64,000 bases of DNA, from contig JAXMAV010000012.1 of NCBI GenBank assembly GCA_046350255.1, positions 62,001-126,000 on the forward strand, read 5' to 3'. The position numbers were made by a program, and so were the translations under genes. The stretch's first letter is position 1, and each line of letters starts with the position of its first letter. The notes beneath the pieces are model-generated. The model searched no databases. It was given only the letters and a program-made list of their open reading frames with translations, and was not told the origin of the DNA. Shown one piece after another: positions 54,310 to 63,713 of the stretch. The stretch is from CALDUY01 sp046350255 (lineage in GTDB: Bacteria; Planctomycetota; Planctomycetia; Gemmatales; Gemmataceae).

Positions 54310-55740
54310 ATGACACGTGTCTTGCTGCTTGCCTGCCTTATCGGCATCCTCCCCGCCGGGTTCGTCGGCGCACAGGAGGAGAAGCGCTCCAAGCGGGAGC
54401 AGATCATCAAGGAGATCAAGCTCGATCGCAAAACTCCGGTGATCTACGAGAAGGAGATCGAGCCCATCTTTGTCAACAAGTGCGCCTTCTGCCACTCGGG
54501 CAACATCAAGGAAGGGAAGTTCGACCTGTCCTCCTACGACGCCATGATGCGTGGCGGCAAGCGTGGACCGGCGGTGATCCCGGGTAAGGGGGCTGAAAGT
54601 CTTCTGTACAAGCTTTCGGTCAAGACGCAGCGGCCGTACATGCCCCCCAAGAGCGAGGAGCCGCTCACGCCCGAGGAACTGGCGCTGATTCGCCTGTGGA
54701 TTGACCAGGGCGCCAAGGCGCCGACCGGAGCCCGTGCCGCGGCCAAGATCGTGCTCAAAGCACCTCCGGTCGCTGTGACGCCGGTGCTGGGCCTGGCGGT
54801 CAGCCCAGATAAATCGGCGGTGGCGGCCTCGCGCGGCAATCAGATCCACGTCTACGATGCCGGGTCGGGGGCTCATGTTCGAACGCTGATCGATCCGAAG
54901 GTCGAGAACGCCGAGAAGAAGCCGCTGAACACCGCGCACCTGTCTCTGGTCGAATCGCTGGCCTTCAGCCCCGATGGCAAGTACCTGGCCTCGGGGAGCT
55001 TCCAGGAGGTCAAGCTGTGGGATGCCCGCACTGGTGCGTTGAAGCAGGTGATTCCCGGATTCGGCGAGCGCGTGGTGACGATGGCCTTCTCCAGTAATGG
55101 CAAGCTCCTGGCCTGCGGAGGCGGAGCGCCGACCCAGGAAGGCGAGCTGAAGTTGATCGACGTCGCTTCCGGCAAGGTGGTGCTGGAGATCAAGGAGAAC
55201 GTCCACAGCGACACGGTGTTTGGGGTCGCCTTTAGCCCCGACGACAAGCTGCTGGTCAGTTGCGGTGCCGACAAGTTCGTGAAGACCTTCGACGTGGCCA
55301 CCGGGAAGTTTCAGAAGGCGTTCGAGGGGCACACCCACCATGTCATGGGCGTGGGCTTCTCGCCCGATGGCAAGCTGATTGCTAGCGCTGGGGCCGACAA
55401 CGTCGTCAAGGTTTGGGACTTTGCCAAGGGCGAACAGGTGCGGACCATCAACGCTCACGGCAAGCAGGTGACCGCGCTCGTGTTCATTGGCAAGACGAGC
55501 AACTTTGCCACCTGCTCGGGCGATCAGCAGGTGCGCGTGTGGAACCCCAACGGGAACAACGTCCGCAACTTCTCGGCCGGGAATGACTATCTCATGGCCG
55601 TGGGGGTCAGCCCGGATGGAGCGGTTGTGGCAGCGGGGGGGCAGGAAGGCGTCGTCCACCTGTATAACGGGCAGACCGGCGCACTGATCAAGACCCTGCA
55701 ACCGCCAGGGACCGAGAAGCCCGCAGCGGTGAAGAAGTAA
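54310..55740 (+). CDS. PSCyt1-WD40 propeller protein
   Basis: This 476-residue exported protein has a signal peptide (1-21), a planctomycete cytochrome domain with CAFCH (58-62) and MPPKSEEPLTPEELALIRLWIDQG, then seven or so WD40 repeats (LAFSPDGKYLASGSFQEVKLWD, VAFSPDDKLLVSCGADKFVKTFD, VGFSPDGKLIASAGADNVVKVWD). It is a paralogue of the one at 19.9 kb. It is the last gene of the run that starts with the DUF1549 gene and is closed by a terminator. Confidence 0.9.
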   Translation: MTRVLLLACLIGILPAGFVGAQEEKRSKREQIIKEIKLDRKTPVIYEKEIEPIFVNKCAFCHSGNIKEGKFDLSSYDAMMRGGKRGPAVIPGKGAESLLYKLSVKTQRPYMPPKSEEPLTPEELALIRLWIDQGAKAPTGARAAAKIVLKAPPVAVTPVLGLAVSPDKSAVAASRGNQIHVYDAGSGAHVRTLIDPKVENAEKKPLNTAHLSLVESLAFSPDGKYLASGSFQEVKLWDARTGALKQVIPGFGERVVTMAFSSNGKLLACGGGAPTQEGELKLIDVASGKVVLEIKENVHSDTVFGVAFSPDDKLLVSCGADKFVKTFDVATGKFQKAFEGHTHHVMGVGFSPDGKLIASAGADNVVKVWDFAKGEQVRTINAHGKQVTALVFIGKTSNFATCSGDQQVRVWNPNGNNVRNFSAGNDYLMAVGVSPDGAVVAAGGQEGVVHLYNGQTGALIKTLQPPGTEKPAAVKK

Positions 55741-55791
55741 CTGTTGGATGTCGAAAGCTTCGGGTCGGGAGGGGAGAGGGGGGCCTCTCCT

Positions 55792-55810
55792 GCCCGGCTC
55801 GGGCTTTTTT
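55792..55810 (+). terminator. Intrinsic terminator
   Basis: A stem GCCCG/CGGGC (55792-55796 with 55800-55804, loop GCT) is followed directly by six T residues (55805-55810). This is a textbook rho-independent terminator for the cytochrome-WD40 gene, with a short stem. Confidence 0.75.
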
Positions 55811-55818
55811 GGGGCCTA

Positions 55819-56337
55819 TCAAAGCAGGAAGCGACCCACGATAAGCCCCAGGGCAAACGCCACGGCCAGCAGCAGGATCATGACCACGGTCAGCACGGTG
55901 GCTCCCGCTGGAGATAGGACCAGGCCAGCCGGTGTTGGAGCTACCTCGGCCTGCTGCATCTGCGGAGCGGACCAGCTAGTTTCCACGAACGGAGGAGGAG
56001 CCGACGGAGCCGTCCTGGGGGGTGGAGGCGGCACCGCGGGGCTGGCCCGTGTGGCCGGCGGCGGAGTGCGCACGGCGCTACCCTGAGTGCGGCCCAGTTC
56101 CTGCGAGGGCAGACCGCCCTGGAGCAGGTCCTCGAAATCGTCGCGTTCAAATAGTGGGGGGGGCTGGCCGGGCTCCTGCATGGGAACCACGTCGGGCTCT
56201 TCCACGCGCGAGGGCTCGTCCTCGTAGGGCACATCCACCGGGTTGCGGCAGGTGGGGCAATGGACCTGCGACCCAGCCTTGCGGCGGGCGATCCCCAGTA
56301 GCTGGTCACAGTGTCGGCAGCGGAAGCGTATGGGCAT
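55819..56337 (-). CDS. Zinc-ribbon, proline-rich, tail-anchored membrane protein
   Basis: This 172-residue protein starts with a zinc ribbon (CRHCDQLLGIARRKAGSQVHCPTC, Cys pairs near 7-10 and 27-30). A long Pro/Ala-rich disordered linker follows (about 40-135) and a C-terminal transmembrane helix (ATVLTVVMILLLAVAFALGLIVGRF). Related small zinc-ribbon proteins are common in planctomycetes. The role is unknown; the domain order suggests a cytoplasmic ribbon tethered to the membrane. Confidence 0.75.
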   Translation of the reverse strand: MPIRFRCRHCDQLLGIARRKAGSQVHCPTCRNPVDVPYEDEPSRVEEPDVVPMQEPGQPPPLFERDDFEDLLQGGLPSQELGRTQGSAVRTPPPATRASPAVPPPPPRTAPSAPPPFVETSWSAPQMQQAEVAPTPAGLVLSPAGATVLTVVMILLLAVAFALGLIVGRFLL

Positions 56338-56507
56338 GGAGGGAAGGCCCCTCGAGCGAAACTACAACAATCGTCTCCTGGAGATATTCTCGGATTTATT
56401 TTTTCGAGATGCAACTGCTCGCTTGACGCTCGGCCCATCTTCGCCAGAGAATGTGAGTGACTTTCCGGGGGAAGAGAGGGGAAACCCCCTGCCAACAGGA
56501 GCCTACC

Positions 56508-58913
56508 ATGCGTCTTGCATCGCGCGTTTTTCTGACTTTCTGCGCGTTGCTCGCCATCGCCATCCCCCCGGCTGGGGCCGACCTGATCTTTCTCAAGGAC
56601 GGGTACGTGGTCCAGGGGACCGTTCGACGCGAGGTGACCGCAGAGTTAGATCCGGTCAGCCGGGAGATGACCCTGATCCCCAAGGGCTTCTTCATGATCG
56701 ATGATGGCCCCCGGCGCATCTATTTTGCCCCAAGTCAGGTGCGCATCGTTGAAAAGCTGGCCAACCCGGCCGAGGAACGGGTTCTAAGCCGGAGCGGACG
56801 ATTGATCGTCAATCCCCGCCCACTCCCGCCCCATCTCGAGGTGGTGGAGGTAGGTAAGTGGGACCTTAAACGCTGGGAGCGTGAGTACGCCTTCCGGTCG
56901 CCGGGGTACGGTCGCGTGGGTGTAATTCAGGGGCTGGCCACGCTTTCGCCGTACTTCGCCCGGGTCGATGCGGTCACGAAGTTTCGCTGGAGCGCCGCCT
57001 ACCTCACCCGGGAGTGGGAGCCGGGCGAGGTGCTGCAACTGCTGAAGAGCAACCCTTCGTTGATGGAAGCCGACAAGGACAAACCGGCTGAGGCGGTGGC
57101 CAAGCGGTTGCGCATTGGCGATTTTCTGGCTCAGGCTGGCTGGTACGACCTGGCTCAGAAGGAACTGACGGGAGTGCTGGAAACCTTTCCCGATCAGAAG
57201 GAGCGTGTGGAATCGGCCCGAACGCTGCTCGACAAGCTACGCAACCGCGAGGACTGGGAGCAGGTCAAGAACTGGTACCACGCTGGCCGGCACGAAGCCG
57301 TGCGCAAAAGGCTCGAGTCGTTCCAGAGCCGGACACTGACCGACCGCATACAGGCTGACCTGCGGGATATGCGTTCCCGCCTAGCTGGCGAGGCCGACCA
57401 GATTACCGAGACTACCCGCGCGCTCGAGCAAACCCTGCGCGAGGCCACCTCGCCCGTGGGAAAAGCCCTGGGTTCGGCGGTAACGGTGCTACTAACCGAG
57501 CTGCATCCCGCCACGGTGGCTCGACTCGATGCCTTCCAGGGGCAGTACCGCGAAGCTCAACGCCAACTGACTCGAGGAAGCAAATCCACGGTATCTCCCG
57601 AGCAGTTGCTGGCACTGGCGGTGTCCGGGTGGTTGCTAGGCAGCCCCTCGGCCGAAGCGCGACCCGACACGGCGGTCAACCTGTGGAAGACCCGGCAAAT
57701 GGTCCTGGAGTATCTCCAGGAGACCGATCTGGCCGCCCGCAAACGCATCTTGGCCGAGTATCAGAAAAATGTGACCCCGCCGGTCGAACTCGATGAGATC
57801 GCACAGATGATCGATCATCTCCCACCGGTGGAGCCGGCGCGCGAACGATCTACAGAGGTGATCGAGTGCAAGGCCGGCAGCGGGCGCAATCCTTCGACCT
57901 ATTTCTTGCAGCTGCCTCCCGAGTACACGCACAACAGGCAGTATCCGGTGCTGGTGCTGCTGCCCGAGGCAGGGATGACCCCCCGGCAGATCCTGTCTCG
58001 CTTCGAGAAGTTGGCGGCCGACCATGGCTACATCCTGGCGGCTGCCCAGTGGGCCCGGGGGCTGGCGGATGAGTACGCCTACACTGAACGTGAACACGAC
58101 AGTGTGCTCGATACCATTCGCGACTTGCGCCGGCGCTATCAGATCGATTCCGATCGTGTCTTCCTGTTCGGGCAAGGCGAAGGGGGCAAGGCGGCGTTCG
58201 ACATCGGTCTGGCCCATCCCGACCTCTTCGCCGGCGTCATTCCGATGGCGGCAGGTCCCAACCTTTTTGCCAAGCGTTGCTGGCGGAATGCCCAGTATCT
58301 TCCCTTCTACGTGGTGAACGGCACCCGCGGGTCGGACTCGCAGACGCTGCTTCGCGAGCAGTTCAACAACTGGATTTTGCGAGGCTATCCAGCCCTGTGG
58401 GTGGAGTACAAAGGTCGGGGCACCGAGTTCTTTTCGGGCGAGCTGCCGTTCATTTTCGACTGGATGCGTTTGCAGCGGCGCGTTTTTCCGCTTCGCCAGC
58501 TGGGTACCGATGGCAATGGGACGATTTTTGGGAACGAGTTTTGCACCATGCGTCCCGAGGACAATCGCTTTTACTGGTTGAGTGCTCCGCACATTAGCCC
58601 ACGCAACCTGGTGGATCCGCTCCGCTGGAACAACCTGGCCTCGCCCGCTGCCCTTACGGGGCGGATCGACCCGGCAGCAGCGGAGATCAATCTCAAGACC
58701 CAGGGGATCAACGAGCTGAGCCTCTGGTTCGGCCGCAATCCGGTCGGACAGTACATGATCGACTTCGAAAAACCGCAAACCATTCGGGTGGGGCTCAAGA
58801 CTGTCTTCACGGGGAAAATCACGCCCGCACTGGGAGTTCTGCTCGAGGACCTGTACCAGCGGGGCGATCGGAAGCACCTGTTTCTGGCGCGGCTGGACTT
58901 CAACCTGAGATAG
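56508..58913 (+). CDS. Secreted alpha/beta-hydrolase-fold protein lacking the nucleophile serine
   Basis: ATG 56508 (AGGAG upstream) starts a signal peptide; the protein has 801 residues. The N-terminal part (about 25-150) looks like a beta-rich domain (FLKDGYVVQGTVRREV). The middle (about 150-430) is helical with TPR-like and coiled-coil character. The C-terminal hydrolase domain (about 460-700) shows YPVLVLLPEAGMTPRQIL, then DRVFLFGQGEGGKAAFDIGLAHPDLFAGVIPMAAG. In typical esterases the nucleophile elbow reads G-x-S-x-G-G; here it reads G-Q-G-E-G-G, with Gly (about residue 556) at the serine position. It is probably a pseudo-esterase with a binding or scaffold role. Confidence 0.75.
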   Translation: MRLASRVFLTFCALLAIAIPPAGADLIFLKDGYVVQGTVRREVTAELDPVSREMTLIPKGFFMIDDGPRRIYFAPSQVRIVEKLANPAEERVLSRSGRLIVNPRPLPPHLEVVEVGKWDLKRWEREYAFRSPGYGRVGVIQGLATLSPYFARVDAVTKFRWSAAYLTREWEPGEVLQLLKSNPSLMEADKDKPAEAVAKRLRIGDFLAQAGWYDLAQKELTGVLETFPDQKERVESARTLLDKLRNREDWEQVKNWYHAGRHEAVRKRLESFQSRTLTDRIQADLRDMRSRLAGEADQITETTRALEQTLREATSPVGKALGSAVTVLLTELHPATVARLDAFQGQYREAQRQLTRGSKSTVSPEQLLALAVSGWLLGSPSAEARPDTAVNLWKTRQMVLEYLQETDLAARKRILAEYQKNVTPPVELDEIAQMIDHLPPVEPARERSTEVIECKAGSGRNPSTYFLQLPPEYTHNRQYPVLVLLPEAGMTPRQILSRFEKLAADHGYILAAAQWARGLADEYAYTEREHDSVLDTIRDLRRRYQIDSDRVFLFGQGEGGKAAFDIGLAHPDLFAGVIPMAAGPNLFAKRCWRNAQYLPFYVVNGTRGSDSQTLLREQFNNWILRGYPALWVEYKGRGTEFFSGELPFIFDWMRLQRRVFPLRQLGTDGNGTIFGNEFCTMRPEDNRFYWLSAPHISPRNLVDPLRWNNLASPAALTGRIDPAAAEINLKTQGINELSLWFGRNPVGQYMIDFEKPQTIRVGLKTVFTGKITPALGVLLEDLYQRGDRKHLFLARLDFNLR

Positions 58914-59018
58914 CGCGAGATCCATTTTCCGTCACAGTGTCCGTTTCTGCTCGTACAAGAGGTGCAGACCCACGGGGAATGTGTATCGTCCTCGAGTAAC
59001 AACTTCAGGAGTCATGCA

Positions 59019-60131
59019 ATGGTCGCCCGGCATAGCCAGTTACTGGTGGTATTTGGGGCCGCCCTTGTGTGTGCAGGTACGCTCGATGCGGCCCCCGTGG
59101 TCAGCACTCCGACCGAGATCCGCCATCTGCATGTTTTGCTGGTGGTGGACACCGGAGCCAAGGATCTGGCGTTCAGTTTGAAGATCGACCGCGAACGGAT
59201 GGAGCAGTTTCTCGAACGCACCATCCCTGTTGATCGGTACACCCTGCACGTTCTCGAAGGACAGAAGGCCAACGCCCGGTCCATCCTGTCGCACTATCGA
59301 AACTTGAGAGTGAACAAGGAGGACGGCCTGCTGTTTTACTACGCTGGCCATGGGGCTCGTGAGGAAAAAACTGGCCGACCCTTCTTCGATCTAAAGCAGG
59401 GGGGGCCATTGTTCCGCCAGGACGTGGTCCGTGCGATGGAGGCCAAGGGGACCGACCTGGTTCTCCTGGTCACTGACTGCTGCAGCACCCCACAGAAGCT
59501 CCGGGATTTTACCATGCCCAGGGAGGCCTATCCTCGGGCGAAGACCTTGCATCCCACGGTGCGCAACCTGATTTTCCAGGCTCGTGGGACTATCGACGTG
59601 ACGGCGGCCACAGACAATACGTCGTGGAGCGACAATCAGATGGGCGGCGTCTTTACCCGGTCGCTGTGCCGCATGTTGCGGCAACCCATCACGCTTCTCG
59701 ATGGCGACAAGGATGGGTTTCTGACCTGGCGCGAGTTCTATCCCCAGTTGCGCGACGAGACGCAAAGTCTGTTCGGCGAATGGCGGAAGGAGATGATCGG
59801 TCGCGGTGAGCGCATCGAAGATCGGAAGCAGGTGCCGCACGCTTTTCACCTGGGTCGGTCCAGTGCGTTGGTGGCCATCGAGAATGCAACCGATCGTCCA
59901 CGAAGTTATCGCTACCGCTGGGCGGGCCAGTCTCAGTGGAACGACGTGACGCTGGAGGCTGGTGAGCGCAAACTGCACCTGCGGGCCCTGAAGGACACCG
60001 ACCGCGTGCTTCCCGCCCTGGAGACTCAGTTCGAGGGGTTGCGCAAGCCGGTGATGTTGAAGGCGTTGGAATGGACAGGCAACGGTGAGCCAGCGGAACC
60101 GGCGCGGATTGTTCGCCTGCGGTCCCGCTAA
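59019..60131 (+). CDS. Secreted caspase-like (C14) protein with EF-hand
   Basis: ATG 59019 (AGGAG seven bases upstream) starts a 370-residue protein with a signal peptide (about 1-24). The caspase-fold domain (about 35-215) has catalytic His111 in LLFYYAGHGAREE and Cys154/155 in LVLLVTDCCSTPQ. Right after it a canonical EF-hand loop DGDKDGFLTWRE (228-239) has Asp, Asp, Asp, Gly and Glu in the calcium positions. The remaining ~130 residues are beta-rich. Metacaspase relatives often need calcium, so direct calcium control is plausible. The substrate is unknown. Confidence 0.82.
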   Translation: MVARHSQLLVVFGAALVCAGTLDAAPVVSTPTEIRHLHVLLVVDTGAKDLAFSLKIDRERMEQFLERTIPVDRYTLHVLEGQKANARSILSHYRNLRVNKEDGLLFYYAGHGAREEKTGRPFFDLKQGGPLFRQDVVRAMEAKGTDLVLLVTDCCSTPQKLRDFTMPREAYPRAKTLHPTVRNLIFQARGTIDVTAATDNTSWSDNQMGGVFTRSLCRMLRQPITLLDGDKDGFLTWREFYPQLRDETQSLFGEWRKEMIGRGERIEDRKQVPHAFHLGRSSALVAIENATDRPRSYRYRWAGQSQWNDVTLEAGERKLHLRALKDTDRVLPALETQFEGLRKPVMLKALEWTGNGEPAEPARIVRLRSR

Positions 60132-60173
60132 TCGATGGATCTCCATCGAGGTTTCTAACCCTTGAGGTGTACG

Positions 60174-61658
60174 ATGACCGCGAATCGGATGACTGGATGG
60201 GCCATGGCCCTGGTGCTGACAGGAATCGGCTGGGCAAGTCTGCCTGCCACGAGTGAGGCCGGCACCCTGGATCGAGGCCTCCTGGATAAAAGCAGCGAGA
60301 TCATCTCCCACCTCAAGCGAAAGAAGATCGACACCGTAGGTGTCCTTCCCTTCCGGGTGCAGGTGGGCAGTCGCAAGCCGGCCTATGGGGGGGCACCGCT
60401 GGGAAAAAACATGCCCACCCGCATCGAAAATGCTCTGATCATGACCATGGACTCCAACGAGAGCCAGGCGATCGGAGTGATTCGCGGAGCGGCCAGCCGG
60501 GCCATGCAGGGGAAAGTGGGCTCCTACACAACCAGCGAGGCGGAGTTCAAGAAACTATTCACCCAGAACTACGACCTGGCCTGGGGAGGCAAAACTGTGA
60601 AGGCCCAAGGCTTCCTCACGGGGATTATCACCAACGAGGGGAACCGGCGTGACGTCACGCAGATTCAGATCGACCTGCTGACGCCAGCCAGCAAGTTTGA
60701 GCATGGGAAGGTGGTTCCTACACAAAGCTGGAAGTTCCAGGTCCGCACCGACGCCATCCTGACTGCCGACCTGGGATACAACTTCGCCCTGGCTCGCAGC
60801 CGGGCAGCGGCGAAACCGTCGAAGCGCGATGAGCAGATCGTGGGTCAGGTGACTCAGCAGGACCAGACCGGGAAGCTGCAGCAGCCAACTGGAGGCGGTC
60901 AGGGCCAGGTTCCTACACCGGATCATGTCGCTGGGTTTGCCTTCGAGCTTCACTACGACGGTGTGAAGCAGGACCTCAAGGCGATGACCGAGGGCCAGGG
61001 AGCCCAGGCGCCGATCTACACGGCACCACCAGCCAAGCCTGGCACCAAGGTGGCCATGTACCTGACCCGCAACGACGACACGAATCGGAAGATGGGTGCC
61101 CTGCTCCTAGTCAACGGCAAGAGCAGTTTCGCCATGGATACGGGCGAACCGTACCAGCTGCGGAAGTGGATCTACGATGCCACCCGGAAGGGAGTCCGCG
61201 ACGAGTTCAAGGGCTTCTACACCGACACAGAGGGGAAGAACCTGCTCGAGTTCAAGGTGCTGACGCCGGAAGAATCGCTGAGCCGGGCCAGCGAGTTTGG
61301 CAACAAGGCGGGCTGGATCGACGTCTTTGTGTTCGCCAGCGGCGATCAACGGCCACCGGTGGGGCCGGATGAAGTCGATATGCTGGTTTCCAGCCGCGCC
61401 CTGCCTCGGAATGTCTCGAAGCGGGCGTCTCTGAAAGAGGTTCGAATGGCGCTGCTGAAGGCCAATAACATCCAGCTGCGTTCGAGCGGCAACAAGATCG
61501 CCATCGGTCGCGATGTCGGTGGTTTGATCGTCAACGAACTTGAGCCGATCCGCGGAGAAGTCCTGCAGACCGACGACCTGCCCAATCCGATTCTGCTCGG
61601 CCATCTGACGATCCGCTACTGGGAAGGTCCGACGAAGAAGATCCAGGCGCAGAACTGA
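60174..61658 (+). CDS. Secreted hypothetical protein
   Basis: This 494-residue protein is translated from ATG 60174 after GAGGT, with a signal peptide (about 1-30, ending SEAGT). The N-terminal domain (about 40-200) has VGVLPFRVQVGSRKPAYGG, reminiscent of bacterial proteins that assemble small-molecule or peptide ligands. The later part has no recognisable motif. The protein is soluble after export and lies about 40 bases after the caspase-like gene. The function is unknown. A terminator-like hairpin follows. Confidence 0.7.
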   Translation: MTANRMTGWAMALVLTGIGWASLPATSEAGTLDRGLLDKSSEIISHLKRKKIDTVGVLPFRVQVGSRKPAYGGAPLGKNMPTRIENALIMTMDSNESQAIGVIRGAASRAMQGKVGSYTTSEAEFKKLFTQNYDLAWGGKTVKAQGFLTGIITNEGNRRDVTQIQIDLLTPASKFEHGKVVPTQSWKFQVRTDAILTADLGYNFALARSRAAAKPSKRDEQIVGQVTQQDQTGKLQQPTGGGQGQVPTPDHVAGFAFELHYDGVKQDLKAMTEGQGAQAPIYTAPPAKPGTKVAMYLTRNDDTNRKMGALLLVNGKSSFAMDTGEPYQLRKWIYDATRKGVRDEFKGFYTDTEGKNLLEFKVLTPEESLSRASEFGNKAGWIDVFVFASGDQRPPVGPDEVDMLVSSRALPRNVSKRASLKEVRMALLKANNIQLRSSGNKIAIGRDVGGLIVNELEPIRGEVLQTDDLPNPILLGHLTIRYWEGPTKKIQAQN

Positions 61659-61688
61659 TCTTCACTCGGACACCACGCTGAAACCTTG

Positions 61689-61719
61689 GGGCCGATCCGC
61701 TACTCAGGCGGGTCGGCCC
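61689..61719 (+). terminator. Hairpin after the hypothetical secreted protein gene
   Basis: A 12-base inverted repeat with one mismatch (61689-61700 with 61708-61719) follows the stop at 61658. It is not followed by a T run, so it is a possible terminator, lying 50 bases before the threonine-synthase-like start. Confidence 0.4.
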
Positions 61720-61770
61720 TGTGCGTTGGGCTGGCCGAATGGTATTATCTGCGGTCAGGAGGACTTCGGC

Positions 61771-62841
61771 ATGAGCATCTGGCGTTTCGCCGATTGGATC
61801 GACAAGGTACCCCCCGCCGCTCGCATTACCCTGGGGGAAGGAAACTCGCCGCTGGTGCAATCCCGGCGTCTGGGATCGCGCCTGGGGCTTGCGAACCTGT
61901 ACTTCAAGCTCGACTATGTCAGCCCCACCGGATCGTACAAGGATCGCTTTGCCGCGGCCGCCATCTCGCACATGGTGGCGCAAGGGCGGCGATTGTGTGT
62001 GGCCACATCCAGCGGGAACACCGGGGCTGCCCTGGCAGGCTACTGTGCCGTTGCCGGGATCGAGTGTGTCATCGCCATCGTCGAAACTGCCCCCGCCGAG
62101 AAACTCGCCCAGATGCTGGCCTATGGCGCCAGGTTATTTCGCGTCCGTGGCTTCGGACTCGACCCTGAAGTTTCCGGCCAGGTTTTCGGTGCCATTCAGA
62201 AGCGGGGTAGCGCCGAGGATGCCGCCGTACAGATCAGCGCGTATCATTTCAGCCCCGCTGGCATGAGCGGTGTCGAAACCCTGGGACACGAGCTGGCCGA
62301 TCAACTACCGGAGCGCATCGACCACGTGTTCTGCCCGGCGGGGGGCGGCGGTCTGGTCCTGGCTCTCACGCGGGCCTTCGCCCGACAGGGGCGCTCGGTA
62401 GCGGTCGAATGCGTTCAGCCGGCCGGCAACGACACCATCGCCACGCCTTTGCGCTCCATGGCGCGTCAGGCCCGCGATGTCTCCTGCACCACGAAGATTA
62501 GCGGTCTACAGGTGCCAAACGTGATCGATGGCCATGCGGTGATCGAGGCCTGCCGGGCCTGCGGCGGCACGGGGCACACCGTGAGCGACGAGGAAGTGTG
62601 GAACGTGCAGGCGCTTCTGGCACGTGAGGAGGGTATCTTCACGGAGCCAGCCGGCGCGGTCTCCGTGGCCGGGGCGCTCAAGGCTGCCGCTTGTGGCGAG
62701 TTGCAACCCGATGCCGTGGTCGTCTGTGTGGTTACTGGCATGGGCTTCAAGGATCGACCGGCCGTGGATCGGATGGTTCAGCACCTGGATGCTCCCCTGG
62801 TCGATCCAGTCACCTTTGTCAAGCAGCTGCACAAGGAGTGA
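61771..62841 (+). CDS. Threonine-synthase-like PLP-dependent enzyme
   Basis: This 356-residue fold-type II PLP enzyme begins at ATG 61771 with an AGGAGG site seven bases upstream. The Schiff-base Lys is in SPTGSYKDRFAAAAI; the substrate-phosphate loop is SSGNTGAALAGYCAVAG; PAGGGGLVLAL is the PLP-phosphate Gly loop. It is the compact type without the N-terminal domain found in some ThrC proteins. Threonine synthase converts O-phosphohomoserine to threonine; related threonine or diaminopropionate lyases share these motifs, so the exact reaction is not certain. Confidence 0.8.
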   Translation: MSIWRFADWIDKVPPAARITLGEGNSPLVQSRRLGSRLGLANLYFKLDYVSPTGSYKDRFAAAAISHMVAQGRRLCVATSSGNTGAALAGYCAVAGIECVIAIVETAPAEKLAQMLAYGARLFRVRGFGLDPEVSGQVFGAIQKRGSAEDAAVQISAYHFSPAGMSGVETLGHELADQLPERIDHVFCPAGGGGLVLALTRAFARQGRSVAVECVQPAGNDTIATPLRSMARQARDVSCTTKISGLQVPNVIDGHAVIEACRACGGTGHTVSDEEVWNVQALLAREEGIFTEPAGAVSVAGALKAAACGELQPDAVVVCVVTGMGFKDRPAVDRMVQHLDAPLVDPVTFVKQLHKE

Positions 62842-62844
62842 GGC

Positions 62845-63255
62845 ATGGCAGGCGATCCCTTCGAGGATGTCAACCAAAGCGATGCCCGCCAGGGTCGTGC
62901 CCGTCGGCCGCGTGGAGGCGCCACCTGGCTCCCTTACGTGCTGGGCATCCTGGCAAGCCTGGCCACCACGCTGTTGGTTGTGGTGCTTGTCCTAGATTCG
63001 ACGACGGTGAAGGGCAGCCTGACCCTGGAAGTGGACCAAGCAGGGGCGACGATTCATCTCGATGGGAAAAAGTGGAGCACCGAAACCCCCGGCGGGTTGA
63101 AGCCGATCAAGATCCCGGTACGCGAGGGCCGGCATGAAGTTCATGTGGCCAAGGGGGGATTCGTGGCTGAGACCCGCGAGTTCGAAATCCGCCGGGATCA
63201 GCCCAATCCCATCATCCAGGTGCGGCTTCGACCCAGCAAGAAGCGCGCGAACTGA
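62845..63255 (+). CDS. PEGA-domain membrane protein
   Basis: This 136-residue protein has a basic cytoplasmic head (RRPRGG), a transmembrane helix (WLPYVLGILASLATTLLVVVLVL, about 28-50) and a PEGA domain (GSLTLEVDQAGATIHLDGKKW, then GRHEVHVAKGGFV). PEGA domains are found in planctomycete surface proteins. It starts three bases after the threonine-synthase-like stop and is followed by a strong hairpin. Confidence 0.8.
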   Translation: MAGDPFEDVNQSDARQGRARRPRGGATWLPYVLGILASLATTLLVVVLVLDSTTVKGSLTLEVDQAGATIHLDGKKWSTETPGGLKPIKIPVREGRHEVHVAKGGFVAETREFEIRRDQPNPIIQVRLRPSKKRAN

Positions 63256-63268
63256 GTCGATTCCGCAC

Positions 63269-63311
63269 ACTGGCCGGGCCGTCCGCGTCACGCTGGGACG
63301 ACCCGGCCAGT
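63269..63311 (+). terminator. Strong hairpin terminator
   Basis: A perfect 10-bp outer stem (63269-63278 with 63302-63311) plus an inner GTCC/GGAC pairing follows the PEGA gene and lies between it and the convergent zinc-ribbon gene. It probably stops transcription from the plus strand. Confidence 0.6.
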
Positions 63312-63336
63312 CAGAGACCATGGGCGAAGTGGGCCG

Positions 63337-63540
63337 TCAGGCTTGTTTTCTCAGGGGAGGAGAAGCATCCGTTTCCAGGTATTCCGTCACCACCAGAATC
63401 GGATCAGAATCTTCGAGAGGCTGAGGCTGAACGCGGAACGGCTTGTGACAACGTGGACACTGGCGAGTTTGTCCAACGAGCGCGGCAGGTGCTTTGATAC
63501 GAGCTTTGCAGGCGCTACAGCGCATCGAGAAGTGGACCAT
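63337..63540 (-). CDS. Small zinc-ribbon protein
   Basis: A 67-residue protein with two Cys pairs (MRCSACKARIKAPAALVGQTRQCPRCHKPF, at about 8-11 and 28-31) forming a zinc ribbon, then an acidic tail. ATG 63540 follows GGAGG and is preferred to the more upstream frame. It resembles the ribbon of the protein at 55.8 kb. The region 63541-63713 upstream contains AT-rich promoter-like sequence but no clear motif. Confidence 0.7.
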   Translation of the reverse strand: MVHFSMRCSACKARIKAPAALVGQTRQCPRCHKPFRVQPQPLEDSDPILVVTEYLETDASPPLRKQA

Positions 63541-63713
63541 GGCCTGGTCCTCCGAGGAAGGATAGGGTGTGTGGGACACTAGAAGGCCCCACACGGAAGG
63601 TATTGCGATCCGGTTCGCATCGAGGGTGATACGGGGCTCGCACCTGGTACTATCCTAGCTCATATGCAAGAATCAAGCCAAACTGATTCTTGAACTGCGC
63701 GAGATGTCAGGAA

